Shown in pieces: positions 27,330 through 36,605 of a stretch of 51,876 bases of DNA (its first letter is position 1; every line of letters starts with the position of its first letter). A program made the translations under genes and the position numbers. This DNA is from Sideroxyarcus sp. (GTDB taxonomy: Bacteria; Pseudomonadota; Gammaproteobacteria; Burkholderiales; Gallionellaceae), in NCBI GenBank assembly GCA_030652215.1, contig JAUSBC010000007.1:1-51876 (forward strand), in the 5' to 3' direction. The notes below the pieces were generated by a model that saw only the letters and a list, made by a program, of their open reading frames with translations, was not told the DNA's origin and did no database searches.

Positions 27330-28862
27330 CTAGTCGGCCGAGTCTTCCTGCTCCATGCGGCGGTAGCGCGCGAGGTCGTAGTCGTCGCCGGTTTCCACCA
27401 GCGCCAGCGGCAACAGCAGGTAGCCCTTGCCGTTCAAATCCATATTCAAACTCCGGTTCGGCGAGAACGTGTTCGGCCGCATCAGCAGCCATGCCTCGCC
27501 GCTGGTATCGCCGGGACGGTTCAGGTACATCGCGATCTGCACATCTTCGTCGGCCGCTTCGACACGGTCGGTCAGCGATATGCCCACGATTTGCGTGCTG
27601 AGCACTTCCACCCCGACATGCAGGTTGTTCTTCTCGTCACGGCTCAGGCGACGCACGATGCCGGCGCCCCAGTGCGGAACATTCTCGGGCTTGCTGCCGA
27701 GCAGCGAACCGATCTTCACGCCGTCTCCCCTCGAAGAGGGCAGCACGCTGCGGAAGCCGGTGGCGCTGATGTCTTCCACATCCCATATTTCTGCAGCATC
27801 CGGATTGAAGAAATTCAGTCCCGCATCCGCCTGTTCCAGCATCCTGAAGAAACCGTTGGCCACTTTCAGGTTCACGCTGATCTTGCGGCGCGGATTGCGC
27901 CGGGTCGGCAACGGCTGGGTCAGGTTGTCTATCAGGCGGCGCAAAATATCGCGCACCAGTTCGACATCGTATTTCGCGCCGCAGAAATTCGCCTCGTCGG
28001 GCAGGATGCCCTTTTCCAGGGTTTTGGACAGTCCTTCCAGTTTTTTCAGCGCATCCACCACCGAGAAGAAGCGCAACGCGGGATGCAATGTGGCCTCGCT
28101 GGCCAGACGCATGGGCGGTGTGGGCTGGGAAACATCGAACACAAACAGTGCGCTGCCGTTGTACTGGTCGTCCACGCTCAACCCGTTGCCCGCATAAGAA
28201 ATCAGGCGTTCCGTGATGTGCTCCTGCAGCGGGCTCTGCACGCCCGCGCTCACGCCGTACCAAACCAGCAGCACGCCGAATTCCTGACCCACCGTGGTGT
28301 TGCCCGGAATTCCCGGATACGCCGCTACCAAATTACCCAGATAGTCGTTCGTTTCTGCGTGGCTGTAGAACTCCGCCAGGTGATTCCACAGCACGGGCTC
28401 GACCAAGGCGTAGCGCGCCGCAGCCATTTTCAGCCGCCCGGTGAGTGCCGCGATGCCGCGCACACCCAACACCGCCAATTCCGTCTTGATGCCCGAAGCG
28501 CCGCGCCCACCGTTGCGGTAGCGCGTCAGCACATCGTGGTGAACCAGTTCGCTTTGCGCGTAGTATCCGCTCAGCACCGTCCACAGACGGTTTTCCTGGA
28601 ATTTCGACACCGGTTGGAGGGAGAAATAATCGCGCAACAGCTTGCGCACATGCGCCTGTGCGGCATCGTCAAACATGCGCAACAGGGCAAATTCATGATC
28701 GAGACGAAAGTCATCGGCCAACTCGAGTATGGATTCGATCCAGCTGGTTATTTCCTGCACCGTGTTCAGCGCATCGTTCTTGGGAATATCCTCCAGCGCC
28801 TGCTGCGCCGACTTGATATCCATCAGCGGGTGATCCAATTTCTTGCCAAAGAACCCTAACAT
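27330..28862 (-). CDS. Conserved protein with a PilZ-like C-terminal domain
   Basis: This 510-residue soluble protein has no signal or membrane helix. The N-terminal 300 residues are helical, with alpha-solenoid-like stretches (LRMFDDAAQAHVRKLLRDYF, GQEFGVLLVWYGVSAGV). The part from about residue 315 on has RRNPRRKISVNLKV, an RxxxR pair, then about 40 residues later EDISATGFRSV, which fits the DxSxxG motif of PilZ domains, followed by a VGVEVLSTQIVGISL strand. These two motifs together form the c-di-GMP site in PilZ proteins. Two diguanylate cyclases are encoded nearby (29675 and 44553). I do not recognise the N-terminal family; an earlier-named function cannot be given. Confidence 0.75.
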   Translation of the reverse strand: MLGFFGKKLDHPLMDIKSAQQALEDIPKNDALNTVQEITSWIESILELADDFRLDHEFALLRMFDDAAQAHVRKLLRDYFSLQPVSKFQENRLWTVLSGYYAQSELVHHDVLTRYRNGGRGASGIKTELAVLGVRGIAALTGRLKMAAARYALVEPVLWNHLAEFYSHAETNDYLGNLVAAYPGIPGNTTVGQEFGVLLVWYGVSAGVQSPLQEHITERLISYAGNGLSVDDQYNGSALFVFDVSQPTPPMRLASEATLHPALRFFSVVDALKKLEGLSKTLEKGILPDEANFCGAKYDVELVRDILRRLIDNLTQPLPTRRNPRRKISVNLKVANGFFRMLEQADAGLNFFNPDAAEIWDVEDISATGFRSVLPSSRGDGVKIGSLLGSKPENVPHWGAGIVRRLSRDEKNNLHVGVEVLSTQIVGISLTDRVEAADEDVQIAMYLNRPGDTSGEAWLLMRPNTFSPNRSLNMDLNGKGYLLLPLALVETGDDYDLARYRRMEQEDSAD

Positions 28863-28974
28863 CGTCTCTCCCAGCGTTTATACGCCTTGTATGGGTCATA
28901 ATATAAGCACAAATCGGCGACCATGACCATATGTCAGAATATCTATATCCGCGCCCACCCCGGCCATTTCCAAC

Positions 28975-29670
28975 ATGATCCCCTTATTGCGCTCCGCCAA
29001 TTCCTTTCCGCCCGTCGAGCAGGCGCTGCGCGCGCCCAACGGATTGCTCGCTGCGGGAGGCGACCTTTCCGCTCCACGCCTGCTGGAAGCCTATCGCCGA
29101 GGCATTTTCCCCTGGTTCAGCGCGGGCGAGCCCATCCTGTGGTGGAGCCCGGACCCGCGCATGGTGCTGTTTCCAGAGGAATTCAAGTTATCCGACTCCT
29201 TGCGCAAGACGCTGCACAGGGGCCGCTACGAAGTCCGCACCGATAGCGCGTTCGAACAGGTCATGCGCGCCTGCGCCGCGCCGCGCGACGGGGCAACCGG
29301 CACGTGGATACATGAGGACATGATAGACGCCTATTGCGAACTGCACCGCCAGGGCTACGCGCATTCGGTTGAAACATGGATGGACGGCGAACTGGTTGGC
29401 GGGCTCTACGGCATGGCGCTGGGCCGGATGTTTTACGGCGAATCCATGTTCAGCCGCCGCACGGACGCCTCCAAGATCGCGCTTGCACACCTGAGCGCGC
29501 AGCTTGCCCGCTGGGAATTCGGCATGATCGATTGCCAGATGAACACGCCGCATCTGTCCTCGCTGGGCGCACGCGAAATAGCGCGCAGCGATTTCGTCGC
29601 GCGGCTGCAGGCCCTGATCGAGTTGCCGGGCGTGCCCGCGCCGTGGCGCTTCGAGCACCTGTTCGGATAA
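28975..29670 (+). CDS. aat: Leucyl/phenylalanyl-tRNA-protein transferase
   Basis: This 231-residue enzyme moves leucine or phenylalanine from its tRNA to N-terminal lysine or arginine of proteins, marking them for ClpAP by the N-end rule. Family motifs are [79 protein letters not shown] and [14 protein letters not shown]. Length equals the E. coli enzyme (234). The companion transferase Bpt is encoded 1 kb downstream, past a diguanylate cyclase gene on the opposite strand. clpS and clpA are not in the window. Confidence 0.96.
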   Translation: MIPLLRSANSFPPVEQALRAPNGLLAAGGDLSAPRLLEAYRRGIFPWFSAGEPILWWSPDPRMVLFPEEFKLSDSLRKTLHRGRYEVRTDSAFEQVMRACAAPRDGATGTWIHEDMIDAYCELHRQGYAHSVETWMDGELVGGLYGMALGRMFYGESMFSRRTDASKIALAHLSAQLARWEFGMIDCQMNTPHLSSLGAREIARSDFVARLQALIELPGVPAPWRFEHLFG

Positions 29671-29674
29671 CATC

Positions 29675-30589
29675 CTACTCGCTGCACATGACGCAATTGC
29701 GGCCACGATTCTTGGCCTGGTACATTGCGCTGTCGGCGCGCGCAAAAATGTTTTGCTGGGTATCGCCTTCCTTGAAAGTGGCAATACCGATACTGATGGT
29801 GACCCTGCCCACTTCCGGAAAAACGTGCGATTCGACGACCTGCCGTATCTTCTCGGCCAGCGCACCGGCCTGCTCCGCATCCATCGCGGTTGCCACCAGG
29901 CAGAATTCCTCCCCGCCCACGCGGAAGATCTGGTCGACGGACCTGACCGAAGAGCCAACCAGTCCGCAGACGACGCGCAGCACCTCATCCCCGGCCTGGT
30001 GCCCGTAGCGGTCGTTGATCAGCTTGAAATTGTCGATATCGAGCATCAGCAGGGCAAACAGGTGCTGATGGCGCATGGCCGCGGCAATGGACATGCCCAG
30101 GGTTTCATGGAATTTGCGCCGGTTGAACACGCCGGTGAGCGGGTCCACCACCACCAGCCGTTCCAGCTCTGTCTTCAGCTTCTCGAGCTCCCAATTGCTG
30201 GCGCGCAACTTGCGCTCCACGCACTCCGCTCGATCCAGCAGGAAAGCCGCATAGATCCCAAAAACGATGAACATGCAGGAAGCCATCGTGCGCATCCACA
30301 ATTCGTTGGGGCCGGGATGGAACAGCGAATCTGCAAACGAATCGGCGTCTCGAAGGAAGTAGAAATCGACTCCCGCGTCCGCCAACCATACCAGCGGAAC
30401 CAGCAACAATCCTCCCCATGCCAGCTTTCTTGAGCTTTTGCCCAGATGAGCCAGCGCACCTACCCACAAGCACAGAAAGCAAAACCGCCTTCTTTCGGGC
30501 ACCGTTTCTTGTCGTTTTTCAGCCACCAACTCTCCAATTCTTCGTGAGTTGTTTGCGAAACTGCTTTGCCACCATACTCCTGTCGGCAT
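29675..30589 (-). CDS. Membrane diguanylate cyclase (GGDEF)
   Basis: This 304-residue protein has two or three N-terminal hydrophobic segments (FLCLWVGALAHL, GGLLLVPLVWLADAGVDFYF and MASCMFIVFGIYAAFLLD), a short coiled linker and a GGDEF domain starting at VVDPLTGVFNRRKFHETLG. The active-site loop is RVGGEEFCLVA and the metal-binding DIDNFKLINDRYGHQAGDE is complete, so it should make c-di-GMP. An RxxD inhibitory site is not evident. The start at 30589 (MPTGVWWQSS) is preferred to a further upstream ATG at 30697, which would run into the divergent bpt promoter. It converges with aat, four bases apart. Confidence 0.9.
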   Translation of the reverse strand: MPTGVWWQSSFANNSRRIGELVAEKRQETVPERRRFCFLCLWVGALAHLGKSSRKLAWGGLLLVPLVWLADAGVDFYFLRDADSFADSLFHPGPNELWMRTMASCMFIVFGIYAAFLLDRAECVERKLRASNWELEKLKTELERLVVVDPLTGVFNRRKFHETLGMSIAAAMRHQHLFALLMLDIDNFKLINDRYGHQAGDEVLRVVCGLVGSSVRSVDQIFRVGGEEFCLVATAMDAEQAGALAEKIRQVVESHVFPEVGRVTISIGIATFKEGDTQQNIFARADSAMYQAKNRGRNCVMCSE

Positions 30590-30677
30590 CGGCCCTTCAT
30601 CCACAAAATTCGTAAGGTTTTCGCCTGCGGCCCATAAATTGGTACACTGAGCGCAGTCCCCGAACGCCGAATCGCGC

Positions 30678-31415
30678 ATGAGCCTGCTCAACGACATCCC
30701 GCTTTCTTCACTGCAGCTCTACCTGACTGCGCCCTACCCGTGCAGCTACCTGCCGGAGCCGGAAGCACGTTCGCAAGTCGCCACGCCCAGTTTCCTTATT
30801 TCCACCGCGGTGTACTCGGAACTGGTGCGCCACGGTTTTCGCCGCAGCGGTACGTTTACCTATCGTCCGCGTTGCGACACCTGCCGCCAGTGCGTGCCGG
30901 TGCGCGTGATCATTGAAGACTTTGAGCCCACGCGTTCGCAACGCCGCAGCGCCAAACGGCACAACGGCCTGGACATCACGCTGCACGGCCTGCATGACAA
31001 ACCGGAATATTTCGAGTTGTACCGCCGCTACCAGGAAGCGCGCCACCGCGACGGCGGCATGGATGACGACAGCCCCGAGCAATACCGCAACTTCCTGCTG
31101 CAAAGCCATGTCGACACAATGCTGGTCGAATTCCGCGACGCGGGTGTGCTGCGCATGGTGAGCGTGGTCGATGTACTGCAGGACGGCCTGTCCGCGGTCT
31201 ACACCTTCTACGACCCCGAAGTCCCGCACGCGAGTTTCGGCACTTACAACGTGCTGTGGCAGATCGAGTTGTGCCGCAAACTGCAACTGCCCTATCTGTA
31301 TCTCGGCTACTGGATCGCCGACAGCCGGAAGATGGCGTACAAGGCCCACTTCCAGCCGCTGCAAGGTTTGCGCGACGGAGCATGGCAATCTATTTTGAAA
31401 AAAGGTCCAAAATGA
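30678..31415 (+). CDS. bpt: Aspartate/glutamate leucyltransferase
   Basis: This 245-residue enzyme adds leucine from Leu-tRNA to N-terminal aspartate or glutamate, the second bacterial N-end rule transferase. It begins [20 protein letters not shown] and contains the N-terminal cysteine-containing segment [20 protein letters not shown], the [13 protein letters not shown] motif and the C-terminal GNAT-like part with [20 protein letters not shown] and [20 protein letters not shown]. It matches Bpt of betaproteobacteria in length. It is coupled by ATGA to the membrane protein gene that follows, then pyrD. Confidence 0.96.
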   Translation: MSLLNDIPLSSLQLYLTAPYPCSYLPEPEARSQVATPSFLISTAVYSELVRHGFRRSGTFTYRPRCDTCRQCVPVRVIIEDFEPTRSQRRSAKRHNGLDITLHGLHDKPEYFELYRRYQEARHRDGGMDDDSPEQYRNFLLQSHVDTMLVEFRDAGVLRMVSVVDVLQDGLSAVYTFYDPEVPHASFGTYNVLWQIELCRKLQLPYLYLGYWIADSRKMAYKAHFQPLQGLRDGAWQSILKKGPK

Positions 31416-32284
31416 GAATCCGCCTCACGGCTTTCGTCGTCGTACTCCTGTTCCTGCCTCCATTGGCGCTCACGCTGGCCGGACTGGAATGGGAATCGCC
31501 CGCCCCCGTCGCGGGTGCAGCCTGGCTGCCGGCCCTGCTAAGCGCTCTCGCCGTCGCCGCATTTGGCATCCTGCTCGACGCACTCACCCATCGTCGCACC
31601 GGACAGAGCCTGTTGCGCACGCAGCGCAACTATCTGCTCTGGAATGCGGCGGCGGGCGCCGTCGCGGGCATGCTGCTCGCCTACCTGAATCTATTCTCCG
31701 GCTCGTGGTTCACCGCGGCCGGTTCGGAAACGGCGGCACTGCTGCTCGCCGCGCTGGGCGGCGCGGTCATGTTGCCCGCCGTCCTGATTGCGCGTTTGTG
31801 GCTGGCCGGCCTGGTCCAGCTCAGCACACGCCGCCTGGCACTGCCCGCATTACCCGCCGAAGCGGCCGCGTGGATCCTGCTGCTGGCAGCGGCAGTCGGG
31901 CTGCTGGGCGGCACGATCTGGATAGATCAACTGGGCTGGCTGTTCTGGGCTGCCCCGTTGCTGCTGCTCGTCGCGCTGCAACTTCTGTGGGATGAGAGCA
32001 CCGTCTTCTCCGGCCTGACGCAGGGCGACTGGAGCCGCGTGCTGCTGGGCACCGTCTCCGGCATTGCGGTGGGCGGCATCGCGCTGGCCGTGTTTCGCCT
32101 GGGCGGCGGCACGATCTACCTCGCCGCGAACACCTGGCAACTGACGGCCGGCCTCGCCCTGTTCGGCCTGCTCTGCCTGCAGCTCGGCGATGTCCTCGCC
32201 GAGAATTGGCGCGGCAAACCGCGCAACGAAGTGTTCAAGAAAAAACCGTTCCCCATTCCCGTCGTCACGAAGAAAGACCAGTAA
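31412..32284 (+). CDS. Multi-spanning membrane protein of unknown function
   Basis: This 290-residue protein has about seven to eight hydrophobic segments, among them [19 protein letters not shown] near residue 8, [20 protein letters not shown] near 40, one near 74 in [20 protein letters not shown] and a last one at [20 protein letters not shown] near 255. The C-terminus is basic. I do not recognise a family. It overlaps bpt by ATGA and pyrD by TAATG, so all three are cotranslated. The tight coupling to an N-end rule enzyme and a membrane-associated dehydrogenase gives no clear hint of function. Confidence 0.8.
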   Translation: MRIRLTAFVVVLLFLPPLALTLAGLEWESPAPVAGAAWLPALLSALAVAAFGILLDALTHRRTGQSLLRTQRNYLLWNAAAGAVAGMLLAYLNLFSGSWFTAAGSETAALLLAALGGAVMLPAVLIARLWLAGLVQLSTRRLALPALPAEAAAWILLLAAAVGLLGGTIWIDQLGWLFWAAPLLLLVALQLLWDESTVFSGLTQGDWSRVLLGTVSGIAVGGIALAVFRLGGGTIYLAANTWQLTAGLALFGLLCLQLGDVLAENWRGKPRNEVFKKKPFPIPVVTKKDQ

Positions 32285-33306
32285 TGTCCCTGTTCCAGTT
32301 GTTTCGCCCCGCCCTGTTCGCGCTCGACCCCGAAGCCGCCCACCACGCCACCATCGAAGGCCTGAAAACGGCCAACTGCCTCGGCATGACCGCGCTGATG
32401 TTCAAACGCCCGGCAAGCGATCCGCGCACCGTAATGGGGCTGACATTCCCCAACCCGGTTGGCCTCGCGGCAGGCCTCGACAAGAACGGCGAAGTCATCG
32501 ACGCGCTGGCCGCCTTCGGCTTCGGCTTCATCGAGATCGGCACCGTCACCCCGCGCCCGCAACCCGGCAACCCCAAGCCACGCATGTTCCGCCTGCCCGA
32601 AGCACAGGGCATCATCAACCGCATGGGCTTCAACAACGAAGGCGAGGACGCGCTGATCGCCAACGTGAAGCGCGCCAAATTCAAAGGCATCCTCGGCATC
32701 AACATCGGCAAGAACGCCGACACGCCCATCGAGAAAGCGGCGGACGATTACCTCATCGGCCTGCGCAAGGTGTATGAACACGCCAGCTACGTCGCCATCA
32801 ACATCTCCTCGCCCAACACCAAGAACCTGCGCCAGTTGCAGGGCGGCGACGAACTGGATGCACTGCTCGGCCAGCTCAAAGCGGAACAGGAAAAGCTCGC
32901 GCAGCAACACGGCAAGTACGTGCCGCTGGCAGTGAAGATCGCGCCCGACCTCGACGCAGATCAAATCAAGAGTATTGCTGCACTGCTCATCAAGCACCGC
33001 ATCGACGGCGTCATCGCAACCAACACAACGCTGTCGCGCGAAGGCGTGGAAGGCTTGCCGCACGGCAACGAGGCGGGCGGCTTGAGCGGCGCGCCCGTGC
33101 GCGACAAATCCACCGCTGTAATCCGCCAGCTCGCCGCCGAGTTGCATGGCGCACTGCCCATCATCGGCGTGGGCGGCATCCTCAAAGGTGCAGATGCGGT
33201 GGTGAAGATGCAGGCGGGCGCGGCGCTGGTGCAGGTTTACAGCGGGCTGGTCTATCGCGGCCAGGAACTGGTGACGGAGTGTGCGGCGGCGGTCAGACAA
33301 TCTTAG
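32284..33306 (+). CDS. pyrD: Dihydroorotate dehydrogenase, class 2 (quinone-dependent)
   Basis: This 340-residue FMN enzyme oxidises dihydroorotate to orotate in pyrimidine synthesis and passes electrons to quinone. It has the class 2 N-terminal membrane-binding helices ([20 protein letters not shown]), the FMN-contact [19 protein letters not shown], the conserved [20 protein letters not shown], the catalytic serine loop [14 protein letters not shown] and the phosphate-binding [12 protein letters not shown] and [12 protein letters not shown] motifs. Length matches the family (336 in E. coli). The start overlaps the preceding stop as TAATG. Confidence 0.97.
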   Translation: MSLFQLFRPALFALDPEAAHHATIEGLKTANCLGMTALMFKRPASDPRTVMGLTFPNPVGLAAGLDKNGEVIDALAAFGFGFIEIGTVTPRPQPGNPKPRMFRLPEAQGIINRMGFNNEGEDALIANVKRAKFKGILGINIGKNADTPIEKAADDYLIGLRKVYEHASYVAINISSPNTKNLRQLQGGDELDALLGQLKAEQEKLAQQHGKYVPLAVKIAPDLDADQIKSIAALLIKHRIDGVIATNTTLSREGVEGLPHGNEAGGLSGAPVRDKSTAVIRQLAAELHGALPIIGVGGILKGADAVVKMQAGAALVQVYSGLVYRGQELVTECAAAVRQS

Positions 33307-33342
33307 TGAACCTGTCTAATACTTTAGACCGAGGAACAACAA

Positions 33343-33903
33343 ATGCCGCAACTACCAGAATCTTTTGAGAAGGATTATCTAGAGCTGTTAAAGCCTTTCA
33401 TCTCAGAAGAGCAGAAAAAATCTCGCAGGAATGTTTTGGTTTCGTCTTTCACTGTGATAACTATTTATCTGCTAGAAAAATCATTGACTGAGCTTAACGT
33501 GTTTGGCGTGCATCTTGGCGGCAGTAACGACTACGCAGTCCTAATTTTGGCCACATTGCTGATTACTTATTGGTTGGCAATGTATCTTGCATATTCAAAG
33601 AGAGATGATGAGATTCAACAAGAACAGTTACACCTGTTATTGAAACATGTCGAAACAATTAAAGCGCGAATAGCCCAACTCAATAAGAATATCGAAGAGT
33701 GCAAAACAACCGAGGGGATTTACAGCCATTACCGAACGGAGTTGGACAACGAAAAGAACTGGCTCAGCATCTATGAAAAACAATTATCCCGAACTGCAAA
33801 AGCAGGGAATCTAAATTTCGCATTAAAGAAAGTCGAGTATTGGTTACCCTTCATTACAGGAATCACCGCTCTATTTGTCATCTGCAAGGATATTGTCCAA
33901 TAG
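33343..33903 (+). CDS. Hypothetical membrane protein with a coiled coil, AT-rich
   Basis: This 186-residue protein has two membrane segments (LVSSFTVITIYLLEKS near residue 32 and AVLILATLLITYWLAMYLA near 65), a long charged helix that should form a coiled coil (QQEQLHLLLKHVETIKARIA, then QLNKNIEECK) and a final hydrophobic segment (WLPFITGITALFVICKDIV). I do not recognise the family. AGGAAC precedes the ATG weakly. Its base composition is far richer in A and T than pyrD or the downstream genes, so it was probably acquired. It leads a small accessory patch with an orphan antitoxin. Confidence 0.65.
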   Translation: MPQLPESFEKDYLELLKPFISEEQKKSRRNVLVSSFTVITIYLLEKSLTELNVFGVHLGGSNDYAVLILATLLITYWLAMYLAYSKRDDEIQQEQLHLLLKHVETIKARIAQLNKNIEECKTTEGIYSHYRTELDNEKNWLSIYEKQLSRTAKAGNLNFALKKVEYWLPFITGITALFVICKDIVQ

Positions 33904-34065
33904 TAGCAAGGGGGTTGTTGGTCAGATCAAGGTCATCCGCAGACAAGGGGCCCAGCCAAGTCATGCTTTGCTCGACGCATACGCCCCGTCTGATACCACA
34001 CCCGCCTTGCCAAAACCCCATGAGGCGACAGAAACGAACCGCGATCCCCCGTGAGGAGCAAGAAC

Positions 34066-34293
34066 ATGAACACCCAACTACTGGAACAAGTTCGCAAGCT
34101 CGACATCAACGAGCAGATCGACCTGGTGGAAGCCATCTGGGACGGCATCGCCAGTCGCGGCGAGGCGCCTCCTCTTACCGATGCACAAAAGGCAGAGCTT
34201 GACCGCCGCCTAGCGGACCATCTAGCCAATCCCGAAGATGTCATTCCCTGGAACGAAGTGAAAGCAGCCGTACTCGCCAAGATCAGGCAATGA
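34066..34293 (+). CDS. Addiction-module antitoxin-like protein, partner toxin lost
   Basis: This 75-residue protein matches the addiction module component family (small antitoxins paired with RelE/ParE toxins): LLEQVRKLDINEQIDLVEAI, WDGIASRGEAPPLTDAQKAE, LDRRLADHLANPEDVIPWNE. The ATG at 34066 follows GTGAGGAG at good spacing. In intact modules a toxin gene overlaps the end of the antitoxin gene. Here only six codons of such a gene remain, so the antitoxin is an orphan. It may still repress its own promoter or protect against a related toxin. Confidence 0.83.
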   Translation: MNTQLLEQVRKLDINEQIDLVEAIWDGIASRGEAPPLTDAQKAELDRRLADHLANPEDVIPWNEVKAAVLAKIRQ

Positions 34294-34310
34294 GGCTGGC
34301 AATCTTATAG
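34290..34310 (+). pseudogene. Remnant start of a toxin gene
   Basis: An ATG overlaps the antitoxin stop (ATGA, as in intact modules) and reads MRLAIL before a TAG at 34308-34310. The stop is at the border of a palindromic repeat, which looks like the thing that replaced the rest of the gene. This is an inference from position; six codons cannot identify the toxin family. Confidence 0.4.
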
Positions 34311-34338
34311 GGTAGGCACGTTCCTGTGCCCACCCTAC
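34309..34338. repeat. Short palindrome after the antitoxin gene
   Basis: AGGGTAGGCACG and GTGCCCACCCTAC are imperfect inverse copies around a short loop. It is similar in style to the GTAGG-type palindromes at 19650 and 23752. With no long T run it is at best a weak terminator. Confidence 0.5.
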
Positions 34339-34401
34339 GTTAAACAATGACTCCCTCGTTTTTACACCATTTTTATCCCCACGCTGGAATAATCCAGCCG
34401 C

Positions 34402-35913
34402 ATGAAGTCCATCTCCTTCCTCGTCGCACCACCGCGCAGCCTGTTCGCACGCATGCTGTGGGTCGTTTCCGCCTGTGGCCTCGCCACGCTGCTGGCTTGG
34501 CCTTGGCGCAATCTGCTCGACCCGGCCAACACGGCGATGCTGTATGTGCTGGCCGTAGCCATCGTGGCGGCGCGAGCGGGCAAGGGCGCGGCCATCGCGG
34601 CGGCGCTGCTGGGTTCGGCGCTGCTCGATTTCTTCTTCATCTATCCTCAGTTCACCTTCACCATCGGCGACACGCAATATGCCATCACGCTGGGCGTGAT
34701 GCTGGCGGTAGCGTTCATCATCGGCAATCTGACACTGGGCCTGCATCGCGAGAAGGAGTCTGCGCTGGAACGCGAGCGGCAGTCGCGCGCCTTGTACCAG
34801 TTCGCCAGCCGCTTGGCGGGCGCGGTGACGCTGGAGCAGGTGGACGAGTTGACCCGCCGCTTTTTGCAGGATACGCAGGGCTGCCAAGGCCTGCTGCTGA
34901 TGCGACGCGGCGACGATGTGCTCCCGGTAGACAAGGAGCAACCGACACTGAGCGGAAAGCCCTATTACGCGGCACAGTGCGCGCTGCGCCAGGGCGCGGA
35001 GCAGGCCACGCTGGATGAACCGCTGCAGTGGCTGTTCCTCCCGCTGCACGGCTCGACCTACATACGCGGCGTGCTGGCGCTCTCTGCGAACAGCGGCGAC
35101 TTGCTGGACAATGAACGACTGCCCCTGTTCGAGGCCATTGCCGCGCTGCTCGCCGCCTCGACCGAGCGCCTGCATTTCGTCGAGGTGGCGCAGCGCGCGC
35201 AGTTGCAGATGACCGACGAGAGGCTGCGCAGCAGCATCCTGTCCGCTCTGTCGCACGACATCCGCACGCCGCTCACCGTGCTGTACGGCATGGCCGACAC
35301 GCTGGCGCAATCTGAGCTACCCAAGGCTTTGCACGAAATGGCGGATGCGATGCGCCTGCAAACGCTGCGCCTGAACAGCATGGCATCCAACCTGCTGGAC
35401 ATGGCCAAACTGCGCGCGGGCGACATCAAGCTCAACATGGAATGGCAACCGGTGGAAGAAGTGATCGGTGCGAGCATCAAGCTGCTCGGCCCGGCGCTGG
35501 CGCAACATCCGGTGAGCGTAAGGTTGCCGGCCGACATGCCGCTGCTGCGCTTCGACGCGGTGCTGATAGAACGCGTGCTGTGCAACCTGCTGGAGAACGC
35601 GGCCAAGTACGCCCTGCCCGGCTCGCCCATCCGCATTACAGCGCGTACCGACAAGAAATTCGCGCACCTTTCGGTGTGCAACGACGGCTCGCAATTCCCG
35701 CCTGACCGGCTGGAAGATTTGTTCGAACTGTTCGAGCGCGGCGATGCGGAATCGAACGTACCCGGCGTGGGATTGGGGCTCGCCATCTGCCGCACCATCG
35801 TGACCGCGCACGGCGGCACCATTCATGCCGACAACGACAACGGTGCCTGCGTGACCTTTTCGCTGCCGCTGGGTGAGCCGCCGGTGATCGAACTTGAGGA
35901 CACCCATGAGTGA
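34402..35913 (+). CDS. Short KdpD-like sensor histidine kinase
   Basis: This 503-residue kinase corresponds to the C-terminal half of KdpD. It has the DUF4118 four-helix membrane block (residues 15-115, including LLGSALLDFFFIYPQFTFTI), a GAF-like region (about 130-270), a HisKA box SALSHDIRTPLT with phospho-acceptor His285, and an ATPase domain with the N box NLLENAAKYA near 395 and the G box GVGLGLAICRTIV. The 370-residue N-terminal KdpD domain with its USP/Walker part is absent. It overlaps the response regulator gene by 8 nt and is followed by kup. It may sense potassium or turgor but lacks the classical sensor half. Confidence 0.88.
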   Translation: MKSISFLVAPPRSLFARMLWVVSACGLATLLAWPWRNLLDPANTAMLYVLAVAIVAARAGKGAAIAAALLGSALLDFFFIYPQFTFTIGDTQYAITLGVMLAVAFIIGNLTLGLHREKESALERERQSRALYQFASRLAGAVTLEQVDELTRRFLQDTQGCQGLLLMRRGDDVLPVDKEQPTLSGKPYYAAQCALRQGAEQATLDEPLQWLFLPLHGSTYIRGVLALSANSGDLLDNERLPLFEAIAALLAASTERLHFVEVAQRAQLQMTDERLRSSILSALSHDIRTPLTVLYGMADTLAQSELPKALHEMADAMRLQTLRLNSMASNLLDMAKLRAGDIKLNMEWQPVEEVIGASIKLLGPALAQHPVSVRLPADMPLLRFDAVLIERVLCNLLENAAKYALPGSPIRITARTDKKFAHLSVCNDGSQFPPDRLEDLFELFERGDAESNVPGVGLGLAICRTIVTAHGGTIHADNDNGACVTFSLPLGEPPVIELEDTHE

Positions 35914-36592
35914 ACCCGCCATTCTGCTGATCGAGGACGAGGCGCAGATACGCCGCCTGGTGCGTGCCGCGCTGGAGGGCGAAGGCTTCCGTGTGCTGGA
36001 GTGCGGCACGCTGAAAGATGGCCTGGCGCAACTGCATGCCGAGACTGTGCAACTGTTGCTCCTCGACCTGGGCCTGCCCGACGGCGACGGCATCGCTTTC
36101 ATCCGCGAATTGCGCACGCAGTTCCCGCTGCCGATATTGGTGCTCTCCGCGCGCTCGGCAGAAGGCGAAAAGATACGCGCGCTGGATGCCGGGGCGGACG
36201 ACTATCTGACCAAGCCCTACTCCACCGGCGAACTGCTGGCACGGGTGCGCGCGCAGTTGCGCCGCGCGCCTCAGGAAGGCGCGACTGCGGAGACACAGTT
36301 CCGCTTCGGCGACATCGGGGTCGATCTCGCGCAGCGCAGCGTCACGCGCCGTGGCGAAACCGTGCGCCTCACCCCCATCGAATACCGCCTGCTGTGCGCC
36401 ATGCTGGCCGAACCAGGCAAGGTGCTGACCTATCGCCACCTGCTGAGCGCGGTGTGGGGCAAGGCCTTCGTCGAGAGCAACCATTACCTGCGCATTTACG
36501 TGAGCCATCTGCGGCAAAAGCTGGAAGACGACCCCGCGCAGCCGAAACATTTTTTGACGGAGACCGGTGTCGGTTACCGGTTCCAGATTTGA
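35906..36592 (+). CDS. kdpE: KdpE-like response regulator
   Basis: This 228-residue regulator has a receiver domain (ILLIEDEAQIRRLVRAAL at the start, phospho-acceptor Asp54 in LLLLDLGLPDGDG, conserved lysine in DYLTKPYSTGEL) and a C-terminal OmpR/PhoB winged helix (VRLTPIEYRLLCAMLAEPGK, then SNHYLRIYVSHLRQKLEDDP and TGVGYRF). The start MSEPAILLIED at 35906 overlaps the kinase gene. In typical genomes KdpE activates kdpFABC. Here the next gene, 13 nt after the stop, is kup, so Kup is the likely target. Confidence 0.92.
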   Translation: MSEPAILLIEDEAQIRRLVRAALEGEGFRVLECGTLKDGLAQLHAETVQLLLLDLGLPDGDGIAFIRELRTQFPLPILVLSARSAEGEKIRALDAGADDYLTKPYSTGELLARVRAQLRRAPQEGATAETQFRFGDIGVDLAQRSVTRRGETVRLTPIEYRLLCAMLAEPGKVLTYRHLLSAVWGKAFVESNHYLRIYVSHLRQKLEDDPAQPKHFLTETGVGYRFQI

Positions 36593-36605
36593 AGGAGTAC
36601 GCACC

